From Veillonella sp. VA142 (GTDB lineage Bacteria > Bacillota > Negativicutes > Veillonellales > Veillonellaceae), in contig NZ_RQVN01000002.1 in assembly GCF_003992135.1 (NCBI RefSeq), forward strand, positions 1-64,000: a stretch of DNA of 64,000 bases. Direction: 5' to 3'. Each line of letters starts with the position of its first letter. Position 1 is the first letter of the stretch. The notes beneath the pieces are model-generated. The model was not told the origin of the DNA and did not search any database. It saw nothing but the letters and a program-made list of their open reading frames with translations. Shown piece after piece: positions 1-8,468 of the stretch. Both the position numbers and the translations under genes were made by a program.

Positions 1-2
1 TT

Positions 3-161
3 GATTATGTAGAGGAAAACCCTAAACCCAGAAGACAATATATACCTGATATGCGTCATCCTTGGAAACACGATGTATTTATTGACTATGAAGTCCATAG
101 GTTACGTTACCTGTACTCTTTTGATGAAGCTTGTTATACACAAGACAAATTTATGGTGTAG
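3..161 (+). CDS. C-terminal fragment of an unidentified protein, possibly a transposase
   Basis: An open frame enters from the left edge and ends at TAG 159-161, giving 52 residues. The tail is basic at first (PKPRRQYIPDMRHPWK) and ends in YTQDKFMV. A short Pro-x-x-x-His-Pro-Trp stretch followed by basic residues occurs near the C-terminus of some DDE transposases, which is the only hint of function and is weak. The 5' part lies outside the window. About 200 bp of AT-rich sequence follows before a strong terminator, so it is not in an operon with recG. Confidence 0.45.
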   Translation, partial: DYVEENPKPRRQYIPDMRHPWKHDVFIDYEVHRLRYLYSFDEACYTQDKFMV

Positions 162-365
162 ATTTATCTTGATTTTTAATTACGCTTATGTTTAGCTATT
201 TTTTATGACAAATTAATTTGTGTTTGACAGTGTATTTGTCCCTTTTCAATAAGATTATACTAGCCTATTAACTATATACTATGATAGTAAAATCTGTCAA
301 ATTTTATTGCAAAATAACTTGCATTTATTTTACACAAGATGTATAATTTAAACATAATTAAATAT

Positions 366-429
366 AAGAAGGACACTTTGATATAACGCCTAACACACGT
401 GACTCTTTAAAAAAGTGTCCTTCTTTTTT
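366..429 (+). terminator. Rho-independent terminator upstream of recG
   Basis: A perfect 14-bp inverted repeat (AAGAAGGACACTTT at 366-379 with its complement at 412-425) with a 32-nt loop is followed by a T run. It isolates recG from whatever is transcribed on the left. Positions 162-365 are AT-rich and hold no gene I can support. Confidence 0.75.
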
Positions 430-471
430 ATGTCCATTTTTAGGTGGGGTTCATATTAGAGGGTGTCTCTA

Positions 472-480
472 TGGTATAAT
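472..480 (+). promoter_or_regulatory. Extended -10 promoter for recG
   Basis: TGGTATAAT at 472-480 is a perfect extended -10 box 62 nt before the recG start. No good -35 hexamer is visible at 16-18 nt upstream, which is common for extended -10 promoters. Confidence 0.55.
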
Positions 481-541
481 ATAAAGCATCGAGAAACAGT
501 TTTACTAAAACGGCGTAAGATAGGAAAGATATGGTTAGGAT

Positions 542-2578
542 ATGAATGAACAATTGCAATCTATAAAAAGCGTGGGACCGCAACGGGTGAAACAATTGAA
601 TAAATTAGGCATCTATACAGTAACAGGTTTGTTGCATTATTTTCCACGCACCTTTGAAGATAGACGGCAAGTGTATGGAATCTGCGAAGCTCCTATGGGA
701 GAGATGGTAGGTGTGACGGGGCAGGTAATACGGGTCAGTGAAAAACGACCAAGACCACGTATGCATATTTTAACGGTTACTTTGTCAGACGGTGTGCGCC
801 AGCTAAATCTTACTTTTTTTAACCAAGCTTATAAGAAAAACTTTTATAAATCAGGTCAATATATGTATGCTTATGGGAAGATAGAACATGCCTATGGTGC
901 GTACCAAATGAATACCCCCCAAGTGGAATTGATAGAAGAAGGGCAAGTCATAGAACGCGGTATTGTTCCCGTCTACGGTTTGACGGAAGGTATGAAACAA
1001 TGGGGCATACGATTGGCTATAAAAAACTGGTTTGAGCATAATGGCACCATAGAAGATGTGGTCCCTCAAGATGTGATGGGCGACAAGTTTACCATGAGCC
1101 GTTATGATGCCTTTCGGGAGATGCATTTTCCTACATCTTGGGAACGGCATCAAGAGGCACGCAAGCAATTAGCTTATGAAGAACTATGGATTATGCAAAT
1201 GGGATTATTGCTTCTCCGTGCTCATGAACAGGACCGAGGAGGATTCCCTATGACAGAGAATGGCTCTTTGGTGGAGCGAATTAGGCAAGGCTTACCATTT
1301 ACCTTGACTGGGGATCAAGAAAAAGCCTTAGGGGAGATTGCTCACGATATGGAACAACCTCGGGCTATGCAACGGTTAGTACAAGGTGATGTGGGTTCTG
1401 GTAAAACGGTAGTAGCGGCTTTGGCGTTAGCGAAAGCAGTAGAAAATGGATTTCAAGGGGCGATTATGGCGCCTACAGAAATTTTGGCTACACAACATTT
1501 TGAAAGTTTCCAGGAACTCTTTCAAGATGCACCAATACGAATGGCATTGTTGACGGGTTCAACGAAGAAAAAGCAAGATCTCTATGAAGCCTTAGAACGA
1601 GGAGACATTGATGTTATAGTAGGCACTCATGCATTGATTCAAGACAAAGTGATATTTCATCAATTAGGGCTGATTGTAGTGGATGAACAACATCGATTTG
1701 GAGTGGAGCAACGGGCCAAGCTACAACGAAAGGGAGACCATCCGCATGTGTTAATTATGACGGCGACGCCGATACCACGGACCATGACCTTATCCATTTA
1801 TGGAGATTTAGAAGTTTCTTTGATTAAGGAAATGCCCCCAGGTCGTAAACCAGTGAAGACTTATGCTGTAGATTCGTCGTACAAGGAACGGTTACTACAT
1901 TTTTTTGAGAAAGAAATGCAAGCGGGTCGTCAAGTCTATGCGGTGTGCCCATTAGTAGAAGAGTCTGAGAAAATGGATTTACAAGCAGCGGAACAAATTG
2001 CTTATGAATATAAAGAATACTTTGAGCCACACTATCGTGTAGGTCTGGTGCATGGTCGCATGCGTCCAAAGGAAAAAGAAGAAATTATGGATGCGTTCTA
2101 TCGTCGAGAGATTCACTTATTAGTATCGACGACGGTGATTGAGGTGGGCGTGAATGTACCGAATGCGACGATTATGTGTATCCATAATGCGGAGCGATTT
2201 GGGTTATCCCAGTTGCATCAATTGCGAGGTCGTGTAGGCCGTGGCTCGGCGCAGGCCTACTGTATCCTAATTAGCGATAGTAAAAACCCTGATAGCAAAG
2301 CTCGGCTTTCACTGATGGAACAAACGCAAGACGGATTTGAACTAGCAGAACAAGACTTGCTCATTCGTGGCACAGGAGAATTATTTGGATTGGCGCAGTC
2401 GGGATTACCAGATTTGAAAGTTGCGAACATCATCAAAGATATTCCGATTCTTGTGGAGGCCAGGGAAGATGCGAAAACGTATCTACAATACCACGGATTT
2501 GATGAGGTACAATCCACTTTGCGCAACCAAATGGAAGCACGTTTTGGACCACAGTATATGCGTATTTTATATAGTTAA
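542..2578 (+). CDS. recG: ATP-dependent DNA helicase RecG
   Basis: RecG remodels stalled replication forks and branched DNA by driving fork regression and Holliday junction migration. The 678-residue protein has the usual family length. It shows an N-terminal helix-hairpin-helix/wedge region with OB fold (residues about 5-150), Walker A GDVGSGKT near residue 280, the superfamily-2 box DEQHRFG near 380, motif III (MTATPIPRT), and the helicase C domain with QLRGRVGRG near 560. ATG at 542 directly precedes MNEQLQSIKSVGP, the expected RecG N-terminus. Its Shine-Dalgarno is weak (GGTTAGGA). A strong terminator upstream and a separate promoter for the next gene suggest it is transcribed alone. Confidence 0.97.
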   Translation: MNEQLQSIKSVGPQRVKQLNKLGIYTVTGLLHYFPRTFEDRRQVYGICEAPMGEMVGVTGQVIRVSEKRPRPRMHILTVTLSDGVRQLNLTFFNQAYKKNFYKSGQYMYAYGKIEHAYGAYQMNTPQVELIEEGQVIERGIVPVYGLTEGMKQWGIRLAIKNWFEHNGTIEDVVPQDVMGDKFTMSRYDAFREMHFPTSWERHQEARKQLAYEELWIMQMGLLLLRAHEQDRGGFPMTENGSLVERIRQGLPFTLTGDQEKALGEIAHDMEQPRAMQRLVQGDVGSGKTVVAALALAKAVENGFQGAIMAPTEILATQHFESFQELFQDAPIRMALLTGSTKKKQDLYEALERGDIDVIVGTHALIQDKVIFHQLGLIVVDEQHRFGVEQRAKLQRKGDHPHVLIMTATPIPRTMTLSIYGDLEVSLIKEMPPGRKPVKTYAVDSSYKERLLHFFEKEMQAGRQVYAVCPLVEESEKMDLQAAEQIAYEYKEYFEPHYRVGLVHGRMRPKEKEEIMDAFYRREIHLLVSTTVIEVGVNVPNATIMCIHNAERFGLSQLHQLRGRVGRGSAQAYCILISDSKNPDSKARLSLMEQTQDGFELAEQDLLIRGTGELFGLAQSGLPDLKVANIIKDIPILVEAREDAKTYLQYHGFDEVQSTLRNQMEARFGPQYMRILYS

Positions 2579-2580
2579 AG

Positions 2581-2610
2581 TTGTTTACTGAGGGTAAATT
2601 ATGATACAAT
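2581..2610 (+). promoter_or_regulatory. Promoter for the tautomerase gene
   Basis: TTGTTT (2581-2586) and TACAAT (2605-2610) are separated by 18 nt, with TG two bases before the -10. The box lies immediately after the recG stop codon and just upstream of a 25-bp palindrome (2623-2647). Confidence 0.5.
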
Positions 2611-2622
2611 AGAGTGAGATTT

Positions 2623-2647
2623 TATCTGTAGCACAGTGCTATAGATA
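2623..2647 (+). promoter_or_regulatory. Near-perfect palindrome downstream of a promoter (candidate operator)
   Basis: Arms TATCTGTAGCAC (2623-2634) and GTGCTATAGATA (2636-2647) flank a single A. The arms are complementary except for one G.T-type mismatch. The element begins 13 nt after the -10 box and ends 25 nt before the tautomerase start. A one-base loop argues against an RNA hairpin and for a protein-binding site. I do not recognise it as a known box. Confidence 0.45.
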
Positions 2648-2672
2648 CGTAGTGATGAGGGAGGATATACTC

Positions 2673-2861
2673 ATGCCTATTATTCATGTAGAACTTGTGG
2701 AAGGTCGTACTTTCGAACAAAAGAAAGCTCTTGGTGAAGCGATTACAAAAGCAACTGTGGAAACTGTAAAAGTGCCAGCAGAAGCGGTAAAAGTAATTTT
2801 CGTGGACATGAAAGCTGACAACTATATGGAAGCTGGCGTTATGCGCTGCGAAAAGAAATAA
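2673..2861 (+). CDS. 4-oxalocrotonate tautomerase family protein
   Basis: A 62-residue protein starting MPIIHVELVEGRT, typical of the small 4-OT family (about 60-80 residues) in which Pro1, exposed after Met removal, is the general base for keto-enol tautomerisation. ATG 2673 is chosen over an upstream in-frame ATG at 2652 because it follows GGGAGGA at a good distance and places Pro at position 2. The family forms homohexamers of beta-alpha-beta units. The substrate cannot be told from sequence. It has its own promoter with a palindrome between promoter and gene, which implies regulation. No pathway genes are adjacent. Confidence 0.85.
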   Translation: MPIIHVELVEGRTFEQKKALGEAITKATVETVKVPAEAVKVIFVDMKADNYMEAGVMRCEKK

Positions 2862-2960
2862 TTAGGGAAATTACCTACCAGAAGGATAGGTCTATGATAG
2901 GGTGTAATCTCTTTCATATGTCCTGTCCTTCTTGTTTACATACTAGAGTGGATGAGGTGA

Positions 2961-3689
2961 ATGGTGCAGAATCGAATACATGTGTTATCTGTCCCAATTG
3001 ATGTGGTAACGATGACGGAAGCCGTAGATAGAGTGCTTTCATTAGTGGGACAACCAAAATTACATATGGTGGCAACTGCCAATGCAGAAATGATTATGAT
3101 GGCACAGAATAATCAAAGACTGTTAGATATTTTGCAACAAGCTGACCTCGTTGTACCGGATGGAGCAGGTGCCTTATGGGCGGCTGAGCAACAAAAACAA
3201 CGTTTTCCAGAGCGCGTAACAGGTTGCGATTTATTACAACAGTTATTGAAAGCAGCTAAAGCACATAACATTAAGGTTTATTGCTTAGGCGGAGCTGAGG
3301 GAGTTGTCAAAAAAGCTATCGAAAATATGACAGCAGAACTTGGGGAATTGCCAGTAGTGGGATATCATTCTGGATATTTTACAGCGGAGGAAGAAGTAGA
3401 TATTCTTGATGAAATTCAGCGCAGCGGTGCTCAATTAGTATTTGTTGCTTTTGGCGTGCCGAAGCAAGAGTTTTGGATTCAAGAAAAATTAGCCCATTTA
3501 GATGGTGTTGTCGCCATGGGAGTGGGCGGTTCTTTCGATGTATTAGCGGGCATGTTGAAACGAGCTCCTCTATGGATGCAAGAAAACCGCTTAGAGTGGT
3601 TATATCGATTGGCTTTGCAACCGAAACGTATTATTCGTATGTTAGCATTGCCTAAATTTATGTGGACTGTATGGCGCCATAAACATTGA
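2961..3689 (+). CDS. WecG/TagA/CpsF family glycosyltransferase (GT26)
   Basis: The 242-residue protein matches the GT26 family, which transfers N-acetylmannosamine(uronate) to undecaprenyl-linked GlcNAc in wall or surface polysaccharide synthesis at the inner face of the membrane. Visible family motifs are ADLVVPDGAGALWAA near residue 60, FVAFGVPKQEFWIQ near 160, and MGVGGSFDVLAG near 185. GGATGAGGTG precedes ATG 2961. The C-terminus is basic and amphipathic, as in relatives that attach to the membrane. The actual acceptor in this organism is not shown by the sequence. It is followed 51 bp later by psd. Confidence 0.88.
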   Translation: MVQNRIHVLSVPIDVVTMTEAVDRVLSLVGQPKLHMVATANAEMIMMAQNNQRLLDILQQADLVVPDGAGALWAAEQQKQRFPERVTGCDLLQQLLKAAKAHNIKVYCLGGAEGVVKKAIENMTAELGELPVVGYHSGYFTAEEEVDILDEIQRSGAQLVFVAFGVPKQEFWIQEKLAHLDGVVAMGVGGSFDVLAGMLKRAPLWMQENRLEWLYRLALQPKRIIRMLALPKFMWTVWRHKH

Positions 3690-3740
3690 TACATATAGGT
3701 ATATTTTGTTGGAGCCAGCACTAATTAAGAGAGGTTTAGT

Positions 3741-4376
3741 ATGGGTTTGATTGTTAAAGATGGATATCCTTTAATCGGTGCCTGTCTTGTTGTGACGGTA
3801 CTGGTAGGCTACTTTCTATCATGGTGGTTAGGAATTATACCATTTATACTGGCATTATTCTTTACTTATTTTTTCAGAAATCCTAATCGCCGCATTCCTC
3901 ATGATCCAAAGGTCTTAGTATCACCAGCGGATGGGAAAGTGATGGAAGTAGTAGAGGTGTTTGAGGACACATATTTACATCAACAATGTAAAAAAGTAAC
4001 GATTTTTTTATCTGTGTTTGATGTCCATGTAAATCGGGCGCCAATGGCAGGTGAAATTACATTTCGTCAATATACAGAAGGACGTTTTTTACCAGCTTAT
4101 AAGGATTCAGTAGGCTATGAAAATGAACGTCACACGATAAGTATTAAAAACGATACGATGGAAATTGTGGTGACACAGATTGCTGGCTTATTGGCTAGAC
4201 GCATCGTGTCTTGGACGGATGTAGGAGATACCTTGGAGCAAGGTACCTTGTATGGTATGATTAAATTCGGATCTTGCACAGAACTATTTGTCCCATTAGA
4301 TGTAGACATTTGTGTTACAAAAGGACAACATGTAGTTGGTGGAGAAACGATTATTGGGAGGGTGAAAGATGAATAG
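3741..4376 (+). CDS. psd: Phosphatidylserine decarboxylase proenzyme
   Basis: This pyruvoyl-dependent membrane enzyme converts phosphatidylserine to phosphatidylethanolamine. The 211-residue length fits the short (type A) family. Two N-terminal membrane segments (about residues 10-45) are followed by FFRNPNRRIP, PADGKV, and FDVHVNRAP. Near residue 179 the motif FGSCTELFVP contains the Gly-Ser pair where self-cleavage forms the small pyruvoyl subunit; the residue after Ser is Cys, where Arg or Ser is commoner. The last codons overlap the start of pssA by 8 bp, so the two consecutive enzymes of phosphatidylethanolamine synthesis are translationally coupled. Confidence 0.95.
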   Translation: MGLIVKDGYPLIGACLVVTVLVGYFLSWWLGIIPFILALFFTYFFRNPNRRIPHDPKVLVSPADGKVMEVVEVFEDTYLHQQCKKVTIFLSVFDVHVNRAPMAGEITFRQYTEGRFLPAYKDSVGYENERHTISIKNDTMEIVVTQIAGLLARRIVSWTDVGDTLEQGTLYGMIKFGSCTELFVPLDVDICVTKGQHVVGGETIIGRVKDE

Positions 4377-5040
4377 GTCTATATTTCCCAATCTTTGCAC
4401 AGCAGCAAATTTAGGATTTGGTGTCATTGGCATTAGTCTATCTGCCACAGGTAATTTTACCGGGGCAGCTATATGTGTGCTTTTGTCCTTATTAGCCGAT
4501 GGGTTAGATGGACGGATTGCTCGTGCCTTGGGTGTTTCTGGAGATTTTGGCCGTGAATTAGATTCGTTAGCTGATGTAGTTGGCTTTGGCGTATCGCCAG
4601 CTTTTATGCTATATATGATGAGCCTAGATCACTATGGTTGGTTAGGATATGTACCATTGTTGGCATTCTCTGTATTGGGAGCTTTCAGATTGGCACGATT
4701 TAATATTATGACAGAAGAAGTACACGGTTACTTCCAAGGGTTACCGATTCCTGCAGCAGGGTGTATGGCTGCTACGTATGTGTTGAGTGGTGTCCGTATT
4801 CCTGATGTGGCGTTGATGTTAGCGATGATATTCGTAGGTTACTTGATGGTTAGCAATGTGCATCATCCAGATTTTAAAGGAAAAGGTAGCGATCCAGTGC
4901 AATCGATTGCTATAGGCATTACTGTAGGCTGTGGCGTATTTTTCCTATTGATGGATTATCGATCCTGGCCGGTATTAATTTTTGTATTATATGCTGTATA
5001 TGGTATTAGTAATACTATCATCAACAACATTCGTAAATAG
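4369..5040 (+). CDS. pssA: CDP-diacylglycerol--serine O-phosphatidyltransferase
   Basis: The enzyme makes phosphatidylserine from CDP-diacylglycerol and L-serine in the cytoplasmic membrane. The CDP-alcohol phosphotransferase signature is complete: DGLDGRIAR followed by GRELDSLAD (D-G-x2-A-R-x8-G-x3-D-x3-D) at residues about 44-66. The 223-residue protein has about six to eight hydrophobic segments, as expected for the family. It starts inside the end of psd (ATG 4369) and supplies the substrate for Psd. A glycosyltransferase follows 12 bp downstream, so the cluster from 2961 to 6321 is probably one operon. Confidence 0.95.
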   Translation: MNRSIFPNLCTAANLGFGVIGISLSATGNFTGAAICVLLSLLADGLDGRIARALGVSGDFGRELDSLADVVGFGVSPAFMLYMMSLDHYGWLGYVPLLAFSVLGAFRLARFNIMTEEVHGYFQGLPIPAAGCMAATYVLSGVRIPDVALMLAMIFVGYLMVSNVHHPDFKGKGSDPVQSIAIGITVGCGVFFLLMDYRSWPVLIFVLYAVYGISNTIINNIRK

Positions 5041-5052
5041 GAAGGAACTAGG

Positions 5053-6321
5053 ATGAATTACGTTTGGTTTGACCTAATTATGATTCCCATACAGGTAATT
5101 ATCGTATTTTATACCTTATATTACTTTGTGTTGATGGTCTGTGGCATGTGGCATAAAAATGACAAAAAGGAGTGTCCTCCTAAACATTCTTTTGCTATTA
5201 TCGTCTGTGCTCATAATGAAAGTGCCGTAATAGGTCAATTGGTGAATAATCTACAAGTCCTAGATTATCCTCGCCACTTATATGATATCTTTGTAGTGGC
5301 AGATAATTGTAAAGATTACACGGCTAAGATTGCCCGTGAAGCTGGTGCTGAAGTGTATGAACGCTTTAATACAGAAGAAGTGGGTAAAGGCTATGCTATG
5401 GGCTGGATGTTTGACAAAGTATTCGCCATGGAACGCAAATATGATGCATTCGTCATTTTTGATGCGGATAATCTAGTGCACCCTCATTTCCTCTATGAAA
5501 TGAATCGTCATTTGGAAAAAGGGGAGCCTGTAATCCAAGGGTACTTGAATGCGAAGAATCCAACTGATACATGGGTAGCTGGTACCTTCGCCATTGCCTT
5601 TTGGATGGTGAACCATATGTGGCACTTGGCGAAATATAACTTGGGACTTTCCACAGCCTTGGGTGGGACGGGTATGTGTATTCGTACAGATATCATCCGT
5701 GATTATGGCTGGTCTTGTAATAGCTTGACAGAAGATATGGAATTTTCTTTGAAATTGTTGATCCATGGAGTGAAAACAACATGGGCGCATAATGCTATCG
5801 TCTATGATGAAAAGCCACTGACTTTTATGCAGTCTTGGAATCAGCGGAAACGATGGGCACAAGGGCATTTTGATACAGGGGAACGGTATATCCCAAAACT
5901 CTTTGTGCAAGGTATTAAGAAAGGGAAATGGATAATCCTAGATGGAATTGTGCAGATTACGCAACCGTATTTCTTGTTATTGTCCGCCTTTTATATTATT
6001 ATGACCTATATCAATGGTATCGTACCATTGTATACGAATATTATTTACCAAATCTTGCCAGTACAAGTATGGCAAATTATTGGTATTGGACAATATTTAT
6101 TTCCACTCATTGTGTTAGCACAAATTAAAGTGCCACCGAAAGTGTGGTTGTATTATCTATTGTATCCGCTATTCATCTATTCTTGGGTACCAGTTACGTT
6201 CCTTGGATATTTGAATCGTCATGATAAAGTATGGTCCCATACACAACATACCCGTGGGGTAGCATTAGGGGAAGTGAAACTAACCCGTATGGGCGATACG
6301 AGTCGGAAAACAAAAGAATAA
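5053..6321 (+). CDS. Membrane-bound processive family-2 glycosyltransferase
   Basis: A 422-residue inner-membrane glycosyltransferase resembling the BcsA/HasA/IcaA group that polymerises and exports polysaccharide. An N-terminal membrane helix (residues 5-30) is followed by the nucleotide-sugar fold with ADNCKD near 93, FDADN near 138 (metal-binding D-x-D), GGTGMCIR near 205, TEDMEF near 224 (catalytic Asp), and the QRKRW processivity motif near 265. About four hydrophobic helices occupy residues 295-395. AAGGAACTAGG precedes ATG 5053. The sugar and product are unknown; envelope polysaccharide synthesis is the likely role given wecG-like and phospholipid genes upstream. Confidence 0.85.
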   Translation: MNYVWFDLIMIPIQVIIVFYTLYYFVLMVCGMWHKNDKKECPPKHSFAIIVCAHNESAVIGQLVNNLQVLDYPRHLYDIFVVADNCKDYTAKIAREAGAEVYERFNTEEVGKGYAMGWMFDKVFAMERKYDAFVIFDADNLVHPHFLYEMNRHLEKGEPVIQGYLNAKNPTDTWVAGTFAIAFWMVNHMWHLAKYNLGLSTALGGTGMCIRTDIIRDYGWSCNSLTEDMEFSLKLLIHGVKTTWAHNAIVYDEKPLTFMQSWNQRKRWAQGHFDTGERYIPKLFVQGIKKGKWIILDGIVQITQPYFLLLSAFYIIMTYINGIVPLYTNIIYQILPVQVWQIIGIGQYLFPLIVLAQIKVPPKVWLYYLLYPLFIYSWVPVTFLGYLNRHDKVWSHTQHTRGVALGEVKLTRMGDTSRKTKE

Positions 6322-6332
6322 ACTATAATACG

Positions 6333-6366
6333 AGCAACAGGATGTGAAAATTCTGTTGCTTTTTTG
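6333..6366 (+). terminator. Rho-independent terminator after the glycosyltransferase
   Basis: AGCAACAG (6333-6340) pairs with CTGTTGCT (6353-6360), followed by TTTTTT. It closes the 2961-6321 gene cluster. Confidence 0.85.
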
Positions 6367-6435
6367 TGTGCTGGTTGAGATGTTTGAGTTAAAGGATTGA
6401 AGTTGAAACTATGTGGGGAGATTTTTATTTATGTA

Positions 6436-6480
6436 TTGACTTTTGCACCCAAAAGTATATAATTTTGGGTGCAAGGAGGT
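6436..6480 (+). promoter_or_regulatory. AbiE promoter with perfect 12-bp inverted-repeat operator
   Basis: TTGACT (6436-6441) and TATAAT (6458-6463) are spaced 16 nt. Overlapping them is an exact inverted repeat, TTGCACCCAAAA (6443-6454) and TTTTGGGTGCAA (6463-6474), with 8 bp between the arms. AAGGAGGT (6473-6480) follows directly. AbiEi antitoxins of the streptococcal AbiE system are known to repress their own promoter by binding inverted repeats; this layout fits that mechanism. Confidence 0.75.
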
Positions 6481-6486
6481 GTATAG

Positions 6487-7092
6487 ATGATGACTATAGC
6501 AAATCAAATAGAAGAGAATATGACAGAAAACTTAGGAAAAATTTTTTCTATACATGATTTCTATCATTTAGGAACAAAAAATACCGTCAAATCAGCCCTA
6601 TACCGCTTACATGAAGAAAATAAGATTATAAGGCTTATAGATGGCTTGTATACAAAGCCTAAATATAGTCAAGTTTTAAAAGAATATATTTATCCAGATG
6701 CTAGTGTAGTGGCAGATAAATTGGCAGAAAAATTTTCTTGGACTATAGCACCTGCTGGGGAAACTGCTTTGAACTATACAGGACTGTCTACACAGGTTCC
6801 TAATGAGTATATTTATATTACTGATGGCGCTTATAGAGAGTATATGTATAGGGGGAAAAAAATAGTTTTTAAACGCACCACCAATAGACATATAACAACT
6901 TACTCAAAAGAATTATCTATTTTAATACAAGCGATAAAGGCTTTGGGAAAAAATAAAATAGGAGACAATGAGATACAAAAACTTGCTATATTTGCTAAAG
7001 GTGTGAAAGAAGATTTAAAGAAAGATGTTGTCAAAATTCCCTTTTGGATGCAAGAAATTTTTACAAAAATACAGGAGCTTAACTATGAGTAA
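6487..7092 (+). CDS. AbiEi-type antitoxin (type IV toxin-antitoxin)
   Basis: The 201-residue protein has an N-terminal winged-helix region (residues about 15-60: HDFYHLGTKNTVKSALYRL) followed by a DUF6088/AbiEi-like C-terminal domain, the architecture of antitoxins that both repress their promoter and counter the AbiEii toxin. It begins at ATG 6487, with a second ATG at 6490, after a perfect Shine-Dalgarno. Its last codons overlap the toxin start by 8 bp, typical of this pair. The gene is notably AT-rich compared with the flanking biosynthetic genes, suggesting horizontal acquisition. Function is inferred from architecture and partner. Confidence 0.8.
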   Translation: MMTIANQIEENMTENLGKIFSIHDFYHLGTKNTVKSALYRLHEENKIIRLIDGLYTKPKYSQVLKEYIYPDASVVADKLAEKFSWTIAPAGETALNYTGLSTQVPNEYIYITDGAYREYMYRGKKIVFKRTTNRHITTYSKELSILIQAIKALGKNKIGDNEIQKLAIFAKGVKEDLKKDVVKIPFWMQEIFTKIQELNYE

Positions 7093-8092
7093 ATTATTAG
7101 AAATCTCAAATGAAGAGCTAGAACTTGTTATTACTAGCACATCAGATAAACTTAATTTATCTAAAGCTATTGTAGAAAAAGATTTATGGGTTTGCATGAT
7201 TTTGAACTATTTATTTAGTGAGTTCAAATATAAAGATGCCATCGTTTTCAAAGGTGGTACAAGTTTATCCAAAGTTTATAAACTAATCGAACGATTTTCT
7301 GAAGATATTGATCTTGCATTGGATTGGGAGATATTAGGCTATGGTGCAAGAGAACCGTATGAAGATAGAAGTAATACTAAACAAATAAAATTTAATGATA
7401 CACTAAATAATGATACAAAAGTATTTCTTAAATGTGAGTTACTTCCTATTTTACAAAATGATTTTAATAAGATACTAAAAGATAAGTCATGGAATTTTTA
7501 TATTGATGAAGTGGATGGACAGACTATCTGCTTTGACTATCCTAAAAATTATACTGATAGTTCTATTTTACAAGTTATACGATTAGAAATTGGGTGCTTA
7601 GCAGAACCAATTCCAGTGAATCATCGAATGATTACTACTTATATTGAAGATGTGTATCCTGAGATATTTAATGAAAATATAGAGGTTATTGCAGTAGATA
7701 GTTTACGTACTTTTTTTGAAAAATTAACAATACTTCATAGAGAGGCCAATAGAGTAAATGGAAATTACCCTATAAGATATTCAAGACATTTCTATGATGT
7801 GTATAAAATGCTATTAACTGATATTAAAGAGAAAAGTTTTGAAAACATTAAGTTACTAAAGGCGGTAATTGATTTTAAGAAAAAATTTTATGCAAGTAAT
7901 TGGGCAAAATATGATGAAATTTTAGAGGGTAAATTAAAGTTAATTCCAGCTGAAGAAGGTTTAACAGTTTTTTCAGAAGATTATGATAGTATGAAAAAAA
8001 TGCTGTTTGGTGAAAAAATACCTTTTCATAGAATAATAAAGACTTTACAAGAATATGAGCATGAGTTAAATGAGGTTATAAAAAGTCAATAG
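7085..8092 (+). CDS. AbiEii/AbiGii-type nucleotidyltransferase toxin
   Basis: A 335-residue DUF1814-type nucleotidyltransferase. The family motif is clear: FKGGTSLSK near residue 56 (G-G-T-S/G-x-L) and SEDIDLAL near 72 (metal-binding D-x-D), with a basic C-terminal region. AbiEii toxins give abortive phage infection and plasmid stabilisation; related MenA-type enzymes add nucleotides to tRNA 3' ends. ATG 7085 overlaps the antitoxin stop and aligns with the start of the conserved region; an upstream in-frame ATG at 7025 lies inside the antitoxin gene and is not favoured. No frame damage is visible, so the pair may be active. Confidence 0.85.
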   Translation: MSKLLEISNEELELVITSTSDKLNLSKAIVEKDLWVCMILNYLFSEFKYKDAIVFKGGTSLSKVYKLIERFSEDIDLALDWEILGYGAREPYEDRSNTKQIKFNDTLNNDTKVFLKCELLPILQNDFNKILKDKSWNFYIDEVDGQTICFDYPKNYTDSSILQVIRLEIGCLAEPIPVNHRMITTYIEDVYPEIFNENIEVIAVDSLRTFFEKLTILHREANRVNGNYPIRYSRHFYDVYKMLLTDIKEKSFENIKLLKAVIDFKKKFYASNWAKYDEILEGKLKLIPAEEGLTVFSEDYDSMKKMLFGEKIPFHRIIKTLQEYEHELNEVIKSQ

Positions 8093-8117
8093 CTCAATCT
8101 TACATATAGACGTAATA

Positions 8118-8144
8118 GACGGTAGTGAAATACTATCGTCTTTT
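8118..8144 (+). terminator. Terminator after the AbiE pair
   Basis: GACGGTAGT (8118-8126) pairs with ACTATCGTC (8132-8140) through a 5-nt loop, with one G.U pair, followed by TTTT. Confidence 0.7.
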
Positions 8145-8153
8145 GTATTTGGA

Positions 8154-8192
8154 AAGCCCTGTTGCAGTTCACATATTGCAACAGGGCTTTTG
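8154..8192. terminator. Strong second terminator
   Basis: A perfect 13-bp stem (8154-8166 with 8177-8189, AAGCCCTGTTGCA) is followed by TT; on the opposite strand an A-rich flank precedes it. Two terminators in tandem separate the AbiE pair from the decayed locus. The following 8193-8377 is very AT-rich with no gene I can support. Confidence 0.75.
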
Positions 8193-8379
8193 CTATCCCT
8201 CCTCCTAAAAAATATATGATAGAATCCCCAAAATATTATAAATCCAAAATATATTAAAAAACTAATACATTATAAAACTAAATATAGTATGGAAGCGTAA
8301 CTATCGGGACTTTTGTCATTTCAAAAATTCACTTTTCTATATACTAAGAGAGGCAAAAGAATTTTAAAATCTCTATTGC

Positions 8380-8414
8380 CAATGACAAAATATGTCATTG
8401 CTGGTGGGTATACT
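8380..8414 (+). promoter_or_regulatory. Palindrome plus -10 box, copy 1 (before the HEPN pseudogene)
   Basis: CAATGACA and TGTCATTG flank AAATA (8380-8400), a perfect 8-bp inverted repeat. Eleven nt after the inner TGTCA comes TATACT (8409-8414), a -10-like box. The same 22-nt block, beginning ATTGCCAATGACA, recurs at 10,101 with the same spacing to CATACT. No -35 hexamer is recognisable, because the palindrome occupies its place. That fits an activator site or an overlapping repressor site. Confidence 0.55.
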
Positions 8415-8468
8415 GTACTCATACCTAGTGTTTTACAAGTGGTATAAGACCACGGAAAGGAAATGATT

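Noticed and set aside
1824-2526. Minus-strand ORFs of 81 and 89 codons inside recG
   Set aside because: They are antisense frames of a conserved helicase gene, with no start signals and no recognisable domains.
8193-8377. A possible small gene in the AT-rich gap before the HEPN pseudogene
   Set aside because: No open frame with a ribosome site; only AT-rich sequence.
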